Shown here in pieces: positions 18,540-27,527 of a stretch of DNA of 64,000 bases (position 1 is its first letter; each line of letters begins with the position of its first letter). The stretch covers positions 110,521-174,520 of the forward strand of contig NZ_JBGCCH010000020.1 in NCBI RefSeq assembly GCF_041261205.1, given 5' to 3'. The stretch is from Catenulispora sp. MAP5-51. Its GTDB lineage: Bacteria > Actinomycetota > Actinomycetes > Streptomycetales > Catenulisporaceae. The notes under the pieces are model-generated. The model saw only the letters and a program-made list of their open reading frames with translations. It ran no database searches and had not been told where the DNA came from. The position numbers and the translations under genes are program-made.

Positions 18540-18998
18540 CTACGACTGCGGTGGGTCGTCTGCCGGAAGGTAGGTACCGAGGGCCTTGGCTTTGGCGATG
18601 CCGAACTCCTCGGGCGTCAACATGCCTCGCGTGAACAGCTCCGCCAACTGGCGGAGCTGTTCGGCGAGGTTCGGCTCGGCGAGGGAATCACGGGCCCTGA
18701 GCACCATGTCCCGGAACAACGACGCCTCCGCCTTGTCGAGGTCGTTGACCTTCAACGGATTGCCAGGGCCGTCGTGCGGCGGCGCTCCGCCGGCGATCAC
18801 CAGGCTGATTCCCGCGAACATGGGCCCTTTTTCCAGGGCCACACCCACTATCGCCTCAAGCGGGTACCGGGTCTCGCCGGCACCCGAGGCGGCACTCGAC
18901 TTGTGCGTGATGACCACGTCTCGGCCGTCGAGGGCCAGCGAGCCGTCCATGCCCTTGATGCGGCTGGTGCCGGGCGGCAGCGGATCGTTCCTGCCCAT
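18540..18998 (-). CDS. SHOCT-like C-terminal domain protein, function unknown
   Basis: This 152-residue protein begins with a short beta-rich region (KGMDGSLALDGRDVVITHKS) resembling the PH-like/DUF4429 repeats. It ends in a helical pair around residues 110-150 (LAEQLRQLAELFTRGMLTPEEFGIAKAKAL) that matches the SHOCT short C-terminal domain. Such proteins are common in actinobacteria and have no established role. It converges on the aldo/keto reductase gene. The start ATG 18998 follows GGAGGG on the minus strand. Confidence 0.8.
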   Translation of the reverse strand: MGRNDPLPPGTSRIKGMDGSLALDGRDVVITHKSSAASGAGETRYPLEAIVGVALEKGPMFAGISLVIAGGAPPHDGPGNPLKVNDLDKAEASLFRDMVLRARDSLAEPNLAEQLRQLAELFTRGMLTPEEFGIAKAKALGTYLPADDPPQS

Positions 18999-19031
18999 GA
19001 TGTTCCCCCTCCACCTGTCGTGGTGGGGACG

Positions 19032-20084
19032 TTACAGGGTCCTGCCTTCCGCGGCGGACTGCCGGGCCTGCTCTAGAACGGTGAGCGTGGCCAGCGCGTC
19101 GCGGGGATCGACGGGAGCCGGTGCACCGTCCCGCAGCGCCGCGACGACGCCCGCGTAGAAAGCGGGGTAGTCGCCGGGCAGCGACGGGTACCGGTGCGCG
19201 TCCGCGGTCGTGCCGAGCAGGCCCCACTCGCTCTCGGCCGGCTCGCCCCAGCCGGGGCCGGGGCGCTCGCCGGCTCGCAGTGCCGCCTCCTGGGGGTCCA
19301 GGCCCTGGACCACGTACGCACCCTGATTGCCGAGGACGCGCAGCCGCGGGCCGAGTTGGGCGGTTACGGCGCTCATCCACAGATGCGAGTGGACGCCGGA
19401 GGCGTGGGTCAGCGCGATGAAGGCGTCGTCGTCGACCGCGGCGCCGGGGCGGCGGACGTCGACCTCGGCGTAGACGCCGGTGGCCGGGCCGAACAGGGTC
19501 AGGGCCTGGTCGACCAGATGGCTGCCCAGGTCGTTCAGGACGCCGCCGGCCTTCGCCGGGTCGGCGGATTCGCGCCAGCCGGTGGCGATCTGCGGGCGCC
19601 AGCGCTCGAACCGCGACTCGAAGCGGAGCACGTCGCCGAGCTTCCCCTCGGCGATCAGGTGCTTCGAGGTCCGGAAATCGCTGTCCCAGCGCCGGTTCTG
19701 GAACACCGTCAGCATCACGCCGCGCGCCTCGGCGAGCTCGATCAGCTCGCGGGCCTCGGCGGCGGTGGGCGCCAGCGGCTTGTCGACCACGACCGGCAGG
19801 CCGGCCTCCAGCGCGGCGCGCGTGGTCGGGCTGTGCGTGTCGTTGGGGGAGGCCACGACGACCAGGTCCAGCGCCGAGGGGTCGGCGAGCAGCTGCTCGA
19901 CGCTGTCGACGGGGCGGGCCTGCGGGTACTCGCGGCTCAGCTGCCCGCGCCGCTCCGGGTTGGCGGTCACCACGTTCTCCAGCCGCAGGCCGGGTGTGGT
20001 GGCGATGAGAGGCGCGTGGAAGGAACGCCCGGCCAGTCCGTAACCGACGAGGCCGACGCGCAGCGGGTTCTCGGGAGCGCTCAT
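19032..20084 (-). CDS. Gfo/Idh/MocA-family oxidoreductase
   Basis: This 350-residue protein has an N-terminal NAD(P)-binding Rossmann fold (VGLVGYGLAGRSFHAPLI) and the family DKPLAPT segment that carries the substrate-proximal lysine. The C-terminal sheet domain contains HLVDQAL-type residues. Such enzymes oxidise or reduce sugars, inositols and amino-sugars. The exact substrate cannot be read. It is divergent from a ROK regulator with only 50 bases between the starts, so it is probably the regulated target. Confidence 0.9.
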   Translation of the reverse strand: MSAPENPLRVGLVGYGLAGRSFHAPLIATTPGLRLENVVTANPERRGQLSREYPQARPVDSVEQLLADPSALDLVVVASPNDTHSPTTRAALEAGLPVVVDKPLAPTAAEARELIELAEARGVMLTVFQNRRWDSDFRTSKHLIAEGKLGDVLRFESRFERWRPQIATGWRESADPAKAGGVLNDLGSHLVDQALTLFGPATGVYAEVDVRRPGAAVDDDAFIALTHASGVHSHLWMSAVTAQLGPRLRVLGNQGAYVVQGLDPQEAALRAGERPGPGWGEPAESEWGLLGTTADAHRYPSLPGDYPAFYAGVVAALRDGAPAPVDPRDALATLTVLEQARQSAAEGRTL

Positions 20085-20098
20085 GGGACCGAGTTAAG

Positions 20099-20109
20099 CA
20101 ACACTGTTG
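20099..20109. promoter_or_regulatory. Candidate ROK operator (CAACACTGTTG)
   Basis: A perfect 11-bp palindrome with a one-base centre lies in the 50-bp gap between the divergent oxidoreductase and ROK genes, in an AT-richer patch that also contains the only plausible promoter positions. Location and symmetry suggest autoregulation and control of the oxidoreductase. Confidence 0.45.
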
Positions 20110-20134
20110 GCAAAGCGCAAAACGAGGTCGCACA

Positions 20135-21316
20135 ATGGGACGCATGGAGCGACGGCAGGCCGGGACCAACCTCACGGGGTTGCGGGACCACAACACCGCC
20201 TTGGTGCTGGGCCTGCTCCGCGCCGCCGGCAGCGAAGCCGGGACCGGGCCCGGGGCCGGGGCCGAGGGCGGGGCCGAGGGCGGCAGCCGCGTCCAGCTCG
20301 CCGCCCAGACCGGCCTCACCCCGCAGGCGATCAGCAAGATCACCGCCCGGCTGCTGGCCGAGGGCCTGATCGAGGAGGTGGGGCGCAGCGCTTCGACCGG
20401 CGGCAAGCCGCGCACGCTGCTGGCCCTGCGCCCCGAGGCCGGCTGTGCCGTCGGCGTGGAGCTGGACCGGCGCAGCGGCACGATCCTGCTCGTGGACTTG
20501 GCCGGGCGGACGCTGGCGCGGCGGTCCCTGCCGTTCGGGCTGGACGGCGGGCAGCCCGAGCGGGTGGCCGGCGAACTCGCCGAGCGGGTGCGCGGCGTCC
20601 TCGCCGCGGCTTCGCGGGGGGCCCGGATCCTCGGCGTCGGCATCGGCTGCCGCGGGCCGCTCGATCACCAGACCGGGGTGCTGCACCGTCCTGCCGGGCT
20701 GCCGGCCTGGGACGGATTCCCGTTGCGGGACCTCATGGACGCGCTGCTGGACGTGCCGACCGTGCTGCTCGACAAGGACACCAACACCGCCGCGCTGGCC
20801 GCCCCGGCCCCCGGCAGCACCGCGTACCTGCACCTCGCCGACGGCCTCGGCGCCGGAATGCTGCTCAACGGCGCGCTCTACCGTGGCGCGCGGACCAACG
20901 CCGGGGAGTTCGGCCACCAGATCGTCCAGCCCGGCGGGCCGGTCTGCACCTGCGGCGCGCGAGGCTGCCTGGAGGCGCTGTGCCTGGCCGCGCTCGCCGA
21001 GGACGATCCGCGGACGGCGGCGCGCTGGCTCGGCCTGGGTGCGGCGAACCTCGTCCGGTTGCTCGACATCGACCGGATTCTCCTTGGCGGGCACCGGATC
21101 TTCGCCGCCCCGGACGTCTATCTGCGCACGGTCGTCGACCAGATCGCCGAGCACCTGCCTGATCCGGCCTGGCAGAACGTGCAGGTGTCGCTGACCCCCG
21201 TCGGAAAGGACGCGGTCGCGGCCGGCGCGGCGCAGCTTGTCCTGGACACCATGTTCGCGATGCCCGCGATGCCCGCGACGCAAATCAGCCCCCTGTCACA
21301 GGTGGCAGAGGGCTGA
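20135..21316 (+). CDS. ROK-family transcriptional regulator
   Basis: This 393-residue protein has an N-terminal MarR-like winged helix (VQLAAQTGLTPQAISKITARLLAEGLI) followed by a ROK sugar-kinase-like domain. The ROK signature ends in the zinc site CTCGARGCLEA, preceded by GEFGH. A Gly/Ala-rich insert (about residues 33-50) lies between the first helix and the recognition helix. ROK repressors respond to sugars or sugar phosphates, and the divergent Gfo/Idh/MocA gene is the likely target. ATG 20135 is used; ATG 20144 is also possible. The end converges with the next gene, 18 bases away. Confidence 0.9.
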   Translation: MGRMERRQAGTNLTGLRDHNTALVLGLLRAAGSEAGTGPGAGAEGGAEGGSRVQLAAQTGLTPQAISKITARLLAEGLIEEVGRSASTGGKPRTLLALRPEAGCAVGVELDRRSGTILLVDLAGRTLARRSLPFGLDGGQPERVAGELAERVRGVLAAASRGARILGVGIGCRGPLDHQTGVLHRPAGLPAWDGFPLRDLMDALLDVPTVLLDKDTNTAALAAPAPGSTAYLHLADGLGAGMLLNGALYRGARTNAGEFGHQIVQPGGPVCTCGARGCLEALCLAALAEDDPRTAARWLGLGAANLVRLLDIDRILLGGHRIFAAPDVYLRTVVDQIAEHLPDPAWQNVQVSLTPVGKDAVAAGAAQLVLDTMFAMPAMPATQISPLSQVAEG

Positions 21317-21334
21317 TCGGCAGGTTCGCCATCG

Positions 21335-21907
21335 TCAGCGGACGACGTCGAAGACGTTCTTCTGGATGCCGTTGCTGTAGGTCTGGCTCTCGACCAGCTT
21401 CAGCTTCTGCGCGTCCTTGTCCGTGCTGCTGAACAGACGCTTGCCGGCGCCGAGCAGCAGCGGGAAGACGAGCAGGTGGTAGCGGTCGATCAGGCCCGCG
21501 TCGGACAGGGCCTGGTTCAGGGAGGCGCTGCCGTGGACGATGATCGGGCCGCCCTCGGTCTCCTTCAGCGCGGCGACCTCGTCCAGGGAGCGCAGGATCG
21601 TGGTCGGGCCCCAGTTGTCGACCAGGTCCGCCTCGGTCAGGGTGGTCGACACGACGTATTTCGGCATGTCCTTGTACAGCGAGAACTCCTTCATGTCCGG
21701 CCACACCGGGCTGAAGGCCTCATAGCTGGCCCGGCCCATCAGGATGGCCGTGGACTCCTCCTGCTCGGTGCCCTTGAGGGCGTAGGCCTCGGGGACGAAC
21801 TCGACGTCCTTGAAGGTCCAGCCGGAGTTCCGGTAGCCGGGCTCGCCGCCGGGGCCCTCGACGACGCCGTCGAGCGAGATGAACGCGGTGCTGATCAGGG
21901 TACGCAT
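21335..21907 (-). CDS. RibD C-terminal/dihydrofolate reductase-like protein
   Basis: This 190-residue protein belongs to the stand-alone RibD_C family. It begins MRTLISTAFISLDGVVEGPGG, has the central ILMGRASYEAFSPVWPD segment, and later IIVHGSASLNQAL. The fold binds NADPH, but members of this stand-alone group have no confirmed substrate. The start is ATG 21907. Ten bases separate it from the AHSA1 gene stop on the same strand, so the ArsR-AHSA1-reductase run may be one operon. Confidence 0.9.
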   Translation of the reverse strand: MRTLISTAFISLDGVVEGPGGEPGYRNSGWTFKDVEFVPEAYALKGTEQEESTAILMGRASYEAFSPVWPDMKEFSLYKDMPKYVVSTTLTEADLVDNWGPTTILRSLDEVAALKETEGGPIIVHGSASLNQALSDAGLIDRYHLLVFPLLLGAGKRLFSSTDKDAQKLKLVESQTYSNGIQKNVFDVVR

Positions 21908-21917
21908 GTCGGACTCC

Positions 21918-22715
21918 TCAGTTATTGCTGGTGTCGGTGGTGTCGCTGGTGTCGGTGTGGATGGCGTGGGTGAGCCACTGCTGCCAGGCCTGCTCGGCCG
22001 CTGCTTCTGTTTCTGCCTCTGCCGGGCCGGCCGGCGGCGCGAACAGGTGGTGGAACATCAGCGCCAGGCCCGAGCCGTGATGGAAGGTGTAGAGCGCGTC
22101 GGCGGTGCGGACGCCGAAGCGTTCGCCGTCGGCCCAGACCACCTCGCCGTCCACCAGGGGCAGTGCGACCGGTCCGCCTTCGGCGCGGGCGCCGACGGCG
22201 ACGGGCGCGGTCAGTGACAGCGCGTCGGCCAGCAAGGCCTGCACGTCCTCGGGCGTGCGGCCGGCCGCTGGCGCCATGCCGAAGACCGGGACCGCGGTGC
22301 GGCCGGGAAAGTGCGCCAGATACTCGCGCAGCGTGTTCAGGTGGAAGGGCCAGCCGCGGCGCAGGGCGTCGTACTCGTTCTCCCAGTCGTCGCCGAGCAG
22401 GCCGCTGTGCACGACGCGCAGCACGGTGCTCCCGCCCTCGCGGCCTTCCAGGAGGTACTCGAAGGCCATGAAGCGGCCGTCGGGCCCGGGGGCGGTGCGG
22501 GTGGCCAGGCGCTTGCCGGGGTCGTAGGCGGTGACCAGGGCCTGCTCCCGGTGGCCGCCGGTGTCCATGGAGGCGGTGCCGCCTTCGCGCGGCTCGATCT
22601 CGTTGCGTCCCATGAACCAGGAGTCGACCCCCGGTCCGGTGGCGATCGCCTCCCAGACCTGCTCGGGCGTGGCCGGCAGCGTGGTCTCGAGCTCGATCTC
22701 GAAGGGGTGCGTCAT
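21918..22715 (-). CDS. AHSA1/SRPBCC-domain protein
   Basis: This 265-residue protein has an N-terminal SRPBCC (AHSA1) domain of about 150 residues (FEIELETTLPATPEQVWEAIATGPGVDSWFMG) and a second region with lower similarity. Its start overlaps the stop of the ArsR regulator by four bases (ATGA). ArsR-AHSA1 pairs are common in actinobacteria. The AHSA1 member is usually of unknown ligand. The C-terminus is rich in Thr/Asp/Ser (HTDTSDTTDTSNN). Confidence 0.88.
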   Translation of the reverse strand: MTHPFEIELETTLPATPEQVWEAIATGPGVDSWFMGRNEIEPREGGTASMDTGGHREQALVTAYDPGKRLATRTAPGPDGRFMAFEYLLEGREGGSTVLRVVHSGLLGDDWENEYDALRRGWPFHLNTLREYLAHFPGRTAVPVFGMAPAAGRTPEDVQALLADALSLTAPVAVGARAEGGPVALPLVDGEVVWADGERFGVRTADALYTFHHGSGLALMFHHLFAPPAGPAEAETEAAAEQAWQQWLTHAIHTDTSDTTDTSNN

Positions 22716-23359
22716 CGCGGATCCTCCTGTCCTGCGGCGGATTCGGGCTGGGTGGTGGTGGGTTCGGGCGGGGCGGCGGTGGCGGTGGGTATGGGATGGA
22801 GCCCGACGACCAGCCGGTACTCCCGCCCTCCGCCGGCCTGCTCGTCGTGGTAGCGGCTGACCAGCGCGGACACGGCCTGGGTCAGCTCCTCGGCGAACGC
22901 CGCCCGGTCGGCCGCGGAGGCGAAGCGCACCCGCGCGTCCATCCCGTAGGTGGCGACCGGCTTCCCGGCCCGCGCCGACCCGCTGAGCAGCGTGCCGACC
23001 TCCTGGATCAGCCGCGAGCCCAGCGCCAGCAGCCACCGCGCGGACAGCCGGTCCGGTGCCCGGTCCGGATCCGGGCTCACGGCGCCCAGCGCGCCGGGCG
23101 AGATCACGTAGGAGGCGGCGGTGGCCCCGTAGACGCGCTCGGTGACGTTGCCCTTGCGGCGCTCCTCGACGAGCTCTACCAGGCCGTGCCGCTCGAGCTC
23201 CTTCAGGTGGTAGTTGACCTTCTGGCGCGGCAGGCCCAGGCGCGCGGCCAGCATGGCGGCCGAGCCGGGCTCGGCCAGGGCGGCGAGGATGCCGGACCGG
23301 ATGGGGTCCAGCGAGGCCTCGGCCGCGGCGGGGGAGGCGATGACGGCGACGTCGAGCAT
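22712..23359 (-). CDS. ArsR-type winged-helix transcriptional regulator
   Basis: This 215-residue protein carries an ArsR-like winged helix at residues 10-75 (MLAARLGLPRQKVNYHLKELERHGLVELVEER). It has no Cys pair of a metal sensor, so it is probably not a metal repressor. A longer C-terminal region may sense a ligand or its AHSA1 partner. The ATG 23359 start is chosen because the upstream part of the open frame overlaps the inverted repeats that look like its operator. Stop and AHSA1 start overlap. Confidence 0.85.
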   Translation of the reverse strand: MLDVAVIASPAAAEASLDPIRSGILAALAEPGSAAMLAARLGLPRQKVNYHLKELERHGLVELVEERRKGNVTERVYGATAASYVISPGALGAVSPDPDRAPDRLSARWLLALGSRLIQEVGTLLSGSARAGKPVATYGMDARVRFASAADRAAFAEELTQAVSALVSRYHDEQAGGGREYRLVVGLHPIPTATAAPPEPTTTQPESAAGQEDPR

Positions 23360-23373
23360 GGTTCCAGGATGTG

Positions 23374-23413
23374 ACCGACAAGAGATTTTGTCAAGACAAG
23401 AAAATTTGTCGGT
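23374..23413. promoter_or_regulatory. Nested inverted repeats upstream of the arsR-type gene
   Basis: ACCGACAA (23374-23381) and TTGTCGGT (23406-23413) form a perfect 8-bp outer inverted repeat. TTGTC-AA-GACAA (23388-23399) forms an inner one. A TTGACA -35-like hexamer lies on the minus strand at 23394-23389. Three copies of the TTGTC half-site in 40 bases point to the binding region of the adjacent regulator. Confidence 0.55.
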
Positions 23414-23503
23414 GGGACGGAAGCCGCACGTCACGCCTCGGCCCGGTGGCCTGATCGCGGAAAACTCCGGCACCGCCGCCGCCGGAGCGCCAAGATTCAC
23501 CTC

Positions 23504-24124
23504 ATGACAAGACGTATCGCGATCCTGATAGCAGGGCTCTTCGCGGTCCTGCTCGCACTCAGCGGGTGTTCCAGGTCCAAACCCGTCGCCTACGCCCCGG
23601 CCGCTTACGGACAGCAGGTCGGCGGCGTGTTCCAGTGCTACTACGTCGACAGCCCGGCCGAAGCGCAGGAGCTGATCGCCGAGGGACTGTGCCCGCCGGG
23701 GTCGGTGCCGATGCCCATGCCGCAGTCGTGGCTCAACCAGTACTTCGCGTATTACGACTCCCCGGCCTACTACAACACCTATGTGCCGGTTGGTAACCGC
23801 TCGCACTACATCGGGACCTACCACACCTACTACACGCAGCACGCCAGCGTGATCGACGCGGCGGCCAAGACGGCGTCCTGGAAGGGCTCCAACGGCAAGA
23901 CGGTGTCCGGGTCGCAGGTGGACACGGCGAAGATGAAGTTCTCCACCGGCTCGGGGTCGAACTCGATGATGGGCGGCGGTTCACTGCGCGGCGGATCCAG
24001 CGGGGGATCCGTCGGCGGGTCTTCCGGCGGCGGCGATGACGAGTCCGGCCACTCCAAGTCCGGGACCAGCCACTCCAAGTCCGGCGGTACCAGCGGCGGT
24101 TCGTTGCGAAAGGGCAAGAAGTGA
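23504..24124 (+). CDS. Putative lipoprotein with Ser/Gly-rich tail
   Basis: This 206-residue protein begins with a lipoprotein signal (MTRRIAILIAGLFAVLLALSGC), with the acylated cysteine at residue 22. The middle is rich in tyrosine (YYDSPAYYNTYVP and YHTYYTQH). From about residue 150 it becomes a Gly/Ser-rich tail with HSKSG repeats and a basic end (LRKGKK). It is probably surface-attached. I recognise no family. The stop shares its last base with the start of the next gene (TGATG), so the two are coupled. Confidence 0.8.
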   Translation: MTRRIAILIAGLFAVLLALSGCSRSKPVAYAPAAYGQQVGGVFQCYYVDSPAEAQELIAEGLCPPGSVPMPMPQSWLNQYFAYYDSPAYYNTYVPVGNRSHYIGTYHTYYTQHASVIDAAAKTASWKGSNGKTVSGSQVDTAKMKFSTGSGSNSMMGGGSLRGGSSGGSVGGSSGGGDDESGHSKSGTSHSKSGGTSGGSLRKGKK

Positions 24125-24630
24125 TGCTGCGGGACTTCTCCGTCTACGGCTACTGGCCGCACACCATGGAGCGCTGGGGCGAGGTGTTCCAGGCGACGTC
24201 GGCGCGCGCGGCCGAGGACCTGGCGCAGATGTACGCGCGCGAACGGGGCGCGGCGCTGCGGGTCGCGGGTGTCTTCGAGGGCGTCATCGCCTCGGTGGAC
24301 CGGTACACGCTCTTCGTCGATCCGCGCGACGTCCGGAACCTCGATGCCGAAGGGCTCGATCCCGAGGTGCCGGGGCTGCGGAACGAGACGTGGACGGTGC
24401 TCGGGTTGATCGAGTCCGTGAAGGACCGCCGGTGGAACGAGCACACCGGCGGACAGCGGTTCTGCGATCACGTGCTCGCCGATTCGGCGCTGTCCGCCGA
24501 GGACGTCGCGGAGGACAAGGCGCGCAGTGAGGGCGGCAGGCTGCTGGTGTGCGCGGTGTTCGACGGGACGCGGCAGCGTGCGGATGCGCTGTATGCGAAG
24601 TTCGCGAACCCGGACGTGCGGGTGGCGTAG
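24124..24630 (+). CDS. Hypothetical protein coupled to the lipoprotein
   Basis: This soluble 168-residue protein has no signal peptide or membrane segment. It contains two similar stretches, VFQATSARAAEDLAQMYARERGAALRVAGVFEG and VLADSALSAEDVAEDKARSEGGRLLVCAVFDG, which look like two copies of one alpha/beta unit. Translational coupling to the lipoprotein suggests a shared process. I do not recognise the family. Confidence 0.75.
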   Translation: MLRDFSVYGYWPHTMERWGEVFQATSARAAEDLAQMYARERGAALRVAGVFEGVIASVDRYTLFVDPRDVRNLDAEGLDPEVPGLRNETWTVLGLIESVKDRRWNEHTGGQRFCDHVLADSALSAEDVAEDKARSEGGRLLVCAVFDGTRQRADALYAKFANPDVRVA

Positions 24631-24759
24631 GCGACCCGGGCCACGTTCCGCGGCGCGGGGGTTGCAGCAGGTTTCCCCGTAAAGGTCTCGCCTTGCCACC
24701 CCGGCGCCGACAGCGCATCATCGGTACGCCCTATATCAAGTCATGTGCGCGGAGGCCAG

Positions 24760-27399
24760 ATGAGCGTGCCCGACACGGCCGTGCCGTGGCCGCTGGTCGG
24801 GCGTGATCTGGAGCTGGCCGGCTTCGACGCGGTCTGGGCCGCGCGGGGGCGGCAGGGCGTGGTGATCCACGGGCCGGCCGGGATCGGGAAGTCGCGGCTG
24901 GCCGAGGAGTTCCTGCCGCGCGCGGTGCGGGCCGGGTTCGAGGCCGGGCGCGCCACGGCTTCGTCGCCGGCGGCCGCCGTGCCGCTCGGGGCCATCGCGC
25001 ACCTCATCCCGCCGGGCCTGGATCTGGCCGATCCGGTGCGGGGGTTCGCCGCCGTGGCGCGGGAGCTGTCCGGGCCGCGCGGGGAGCGGCGCTGGGTGCT
25101 GCTCGTGGACGACCTGCAGTGGCTCGACGCGGCCTCGGCCGTGCTGCTGCGGCAGCTCATGGACGCCGGGGTGGTGCGCCTGATCGGCACGGTGCGCACC
25201 GGCGAGCCGGTCGGGGAGGCCGTCGGGGCGCTGTGCGGCGGCGACGCGGTGCACCGCATCGACCTGGAACCGTTCGACGTCCGGGCCACCGAGCAGGCGC
25301 TTCAGGCGGCGCTCGGCGGCCCGGTGGTCCGGCGTACCGTCGAGGCCCTGCACGAGGCCTCCGGCGGCAACATCCTGTTCCTCAGGGAACTGGTACTCGG
25401 TGCGCTGGCCGCCGGGAGCCTCGTCCACGACGGCGAGATCTGGGAGCAGACCGGCCCGTTCGCCGCCGGGACGCGCCGGCTGACCGAGATGATCGAGGCC
25501 CGCCTGTCCGCCGCGCCGGTCCGGGCCCGGCCCGCGCTGGAGCTGCTGGCGTTGTGCGAGCCGGTGCCGGTCGCCGACGTGCTGGCGACCACCGACCTGG
25601 ACACGGTGACCGCGCTGGAGGAGTCCGGGCTGGTGCGGGTCGTCATCTGCCGCCGCCGGACCACCGTCGCGCTGGCGCATCCCTTGTACGGCGAGGCTTT
25701 GCGCGCAAACATCTCGCTGCTGCGGCGGACCAGGGTGCTGCTGGACCAGATCGAGCGGACCAGGGCCGCCGGCGCGCGGCGTTCCGACGACACCCGCCGC
25801 ATGGCCGCCTGGCAGCTGGCCGCGACCGGCACCGCCGACCGGGACCTGCTCGTCGAGGCGGCGGCGCTGTCCCGCTACGCCCACGACTACGCGCAGACCA
25901 AGACGCTTCTGGAGTCGCTGCGCGAGGAGGACCAGACCACGGCGACCCGCCTGGCACTCGGCGAGGCGTTGTTCGAACTCGGGGCCCCAGTGGGTGCCGA
26001 GGCCGTGCTGGCGGCCGCCGACGCCGGAGCCCGCGAGGACCCGGAGAAGCTGGCGGTCGCGGTGGTCCGGTCCTGGAACCTGTTCTGGGGCGCGGGCCGG
26101 GCCCAGGACGCCCTGCGGCAGATCGCCGACGCCGACGCCATCATGACCGACCCCGAATGCCGCAGGATGCTGCGATACCACCAGGCCTCGATCCGGCTCT
26201 CCGACGGCGACGCGTCGGCGCTCGCGCTCCTGGACGACATGCCCGACGACGTCGAGGACCACGGCGACCCGACGGCCTGGCTGACGGCGGCCATGATGAA
26301 GTCGATGGGGCTGACGATGCTCGGGCGCACCGCGGAGGCCTCGGCGTGGGCCGAACACTCCTATCGGACGCACCTCGACATCGCCGGACGGGCCCTCTAC
26401 CCGCATCCGTCCGCACAGCTCATCTCGCTGTCGGTGACCCTGCGCGACGCCGGACGGTTCACCGAGGCGCGCGCGGCGAGCGAACTCGCGCACTCCGGGC
26501 TCGGCACGTCGGCGACCCAGCTGACCCGCACCTGGGTCGCCTTCAGCCGCGGCCAGATCGAGCTGAGCTGCGGCCACCCGGCGACCGCGCGCCGCTGGTT
26601 CGCCGAGAGCGTGCGGCGCGCGCGTTCCCAGGGCCAGATCAGGCCCCTGAATCCGGGCCTCAACGGACTGGCGGTGGCCGCCGCGCTGCGCGGCGACATC
26701 GCCGCCGCCGAGCGCGCGGCCGAGCGCGCGCGGCAGTATCCGGCGTTCGGCATCTGCGGGGAGTTCGGCGCCCTGGCGCAGGGCTGGCTGCGGGTCGCCC
26801 GCGGGGACCTGGTCGGCGCGCGCAGGGAGCTGACCGAGGGCGCGCAGCGCTCCCGGGCCGCCGGGAACGTGCCGATGGAGGCCTGGCTGCTGGCCGACCT
26901 GGCACGCCTCGGCGGCGCGCGGGCGGCGCTGGAGCGGCTGACGGAGCTCGCCGAGACCGGGCAGGGGCAGCTGGTCCCGGCGGTGACGGCGCTGGCGCGG
27001 GCGCTCGCCGCCGACGATTCCGAGCGGCTGCTGGCGTCCTCGGGCGAGCTGGCGGCGATGGGCGCCGACCTGTACGCGGCCGAGGCGGCCGGCGCGGCGG
27101 CCGCGGCGTTCCGCCGGGTCGGGCGCCCGCGGCGGGCGCCGGTGGCGGCGCGGCTGGCCGCGGAGCTGGCGGTGCTGTGCGAGGGGGCGCGGACGCCGTT
27201 GGTCGCCGCGGAGGCGGCGGCGCCTTTGACGGCGCGGCAGCGGGACATCGCGGTGCGGGCCGCGGCGGGGGTGGCGAGCAAGGACATCGCGGCGCAGCTG
27301 CATCTGTCGGTGCGGACGGTGGAGAACCATCTTCAGAACGCTTATGCGCGGCTCGGTGTGACGACGCGGGCTGAACTGGCGGCTGCGCTGGGAGCTTAG
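24760..27399 (+). CDS. LAL-family ATP-binding LuxR transcriptional regulator
   Basis: This protein of about 879 residues has Walker A GPAGIGKS at 38-45, a Walker B segment WVLLVDDLQWLD near residue 115, a long TPR-like middle, and a C-terminal LuxR helix-turn-helix (LTARQRDIAVRAAAGVASKDIAAQLHLSVRTVENHLQNAYARLGV). I choose ATG 24760 after GGAGG; the upstream GTG 24745 would add five residues. It has no obvious adjacent operon on its strand, only a 10-codon ORF, so its targets are unclear. It is a paralogue of the regulator at 8.3-10.9 kb. Confidence 0.9.
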   Translation: MSVPDTAVPWPLVGRDLELAGFDAVWAARGRQGVVIHGPAGIGKSRLAEEFLPRAVRAGFEAGRATASSPAAAVPLGAIAHLIPPGLDLADPVRGFAAVARELSGPRGERRWVLLVDDLQWLDAASAVLLRQLMDAGVVRLIGTVRTGEPVGEAVGALCGGDAVHRIDLEPFDVRATEQALQAALGGPVVRRTVEALHEASGGNILFLRELVLGALAAGSLVHDGEIWEQTGPFAAGTRRLTEMIEARLSAAPVRARPALELLALCEPVPVADVLATTDLDTVTALEESGLVRVVICRRRTTVALAHPLYGEALRANISLLRRTRVLLDQIERTRAAGARRSDDTRRMAAWQLAATGTADRDLLVEAAALSRYAHDYAQTKTLLESLREEDQTTATRLALGEALFELGAPVGAEAVLAAADAGAREDPEKLAVAVVRSWNLFWGAGRAQDALRQIADADAIMTDPECRRMLRYHQASIRLSDGDASALALLDDMPDDVEDHGDPTAWLTAAMMKSMGLTMLGRTAEASAWAEHSYRTHLDIAGRALYPHPSAQLISLSVTLRDAGRFTEARAASELAHSGLGTSATQLTRTWVAFSRGQIELSCGHPATARRWFAESVRRARSQGQIRPLNPGLNGLAVAAALRGDIAAAERAAERARQYPAFGICGEFGALAQGWLRVARGDLVGARRELTEGAQRSRAAGNVPMEAWLLADLARLGGARAALERLTELAETGQGQLVPAVTALARALAADDSERLLASSGELAAMGADLYAAEAAGAAAAAFRRVGRPRRAPVAARLAAELAVLCEGARTPLVAAEAAAPLTARQRDIAVRAAAGVASKDIAAQLHLSVRTVENHLQNAYARLGVTTRAELAAALGA

Positions 27400-27405
27400 G
27401 GCTTC

Positions 27406-27456
27406 TCGAGTGTCGGTTACTTGAGTACCGATTACTTGAGTACCGATTACTCAAGT
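27406..27456. repeat. Three 15-bp direct repeats ending in a 9-bp inverted repeat
   Basis: Units at 27406-27420, 27421-27435 and 27436-27450 are head to tail; the last two are identical (ttgagtaccgattac). The final unit also forms an inverted repeat, ACTTGAGTA (27434-27442) with TACTCAAGT (27448-27456), across five bases. They follow seven bases after the LAL gene stop. Confidence 0.85.
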
Positions 27457-27527
27457 GCGTTGTTCGGCGCGATGGTCGACTTCCCTCATACCCCTTGAGG
27501 ACTCACGGGGCGGAGGAGGTGACCGTT

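Noticed and set aside
27406..27456. Direct repeats as a CRISPR array or plasmid iterons
   Set aside because: The units are 15 bp and contiguous without spacers, there are only three, and no cas or replication gene is nearby.
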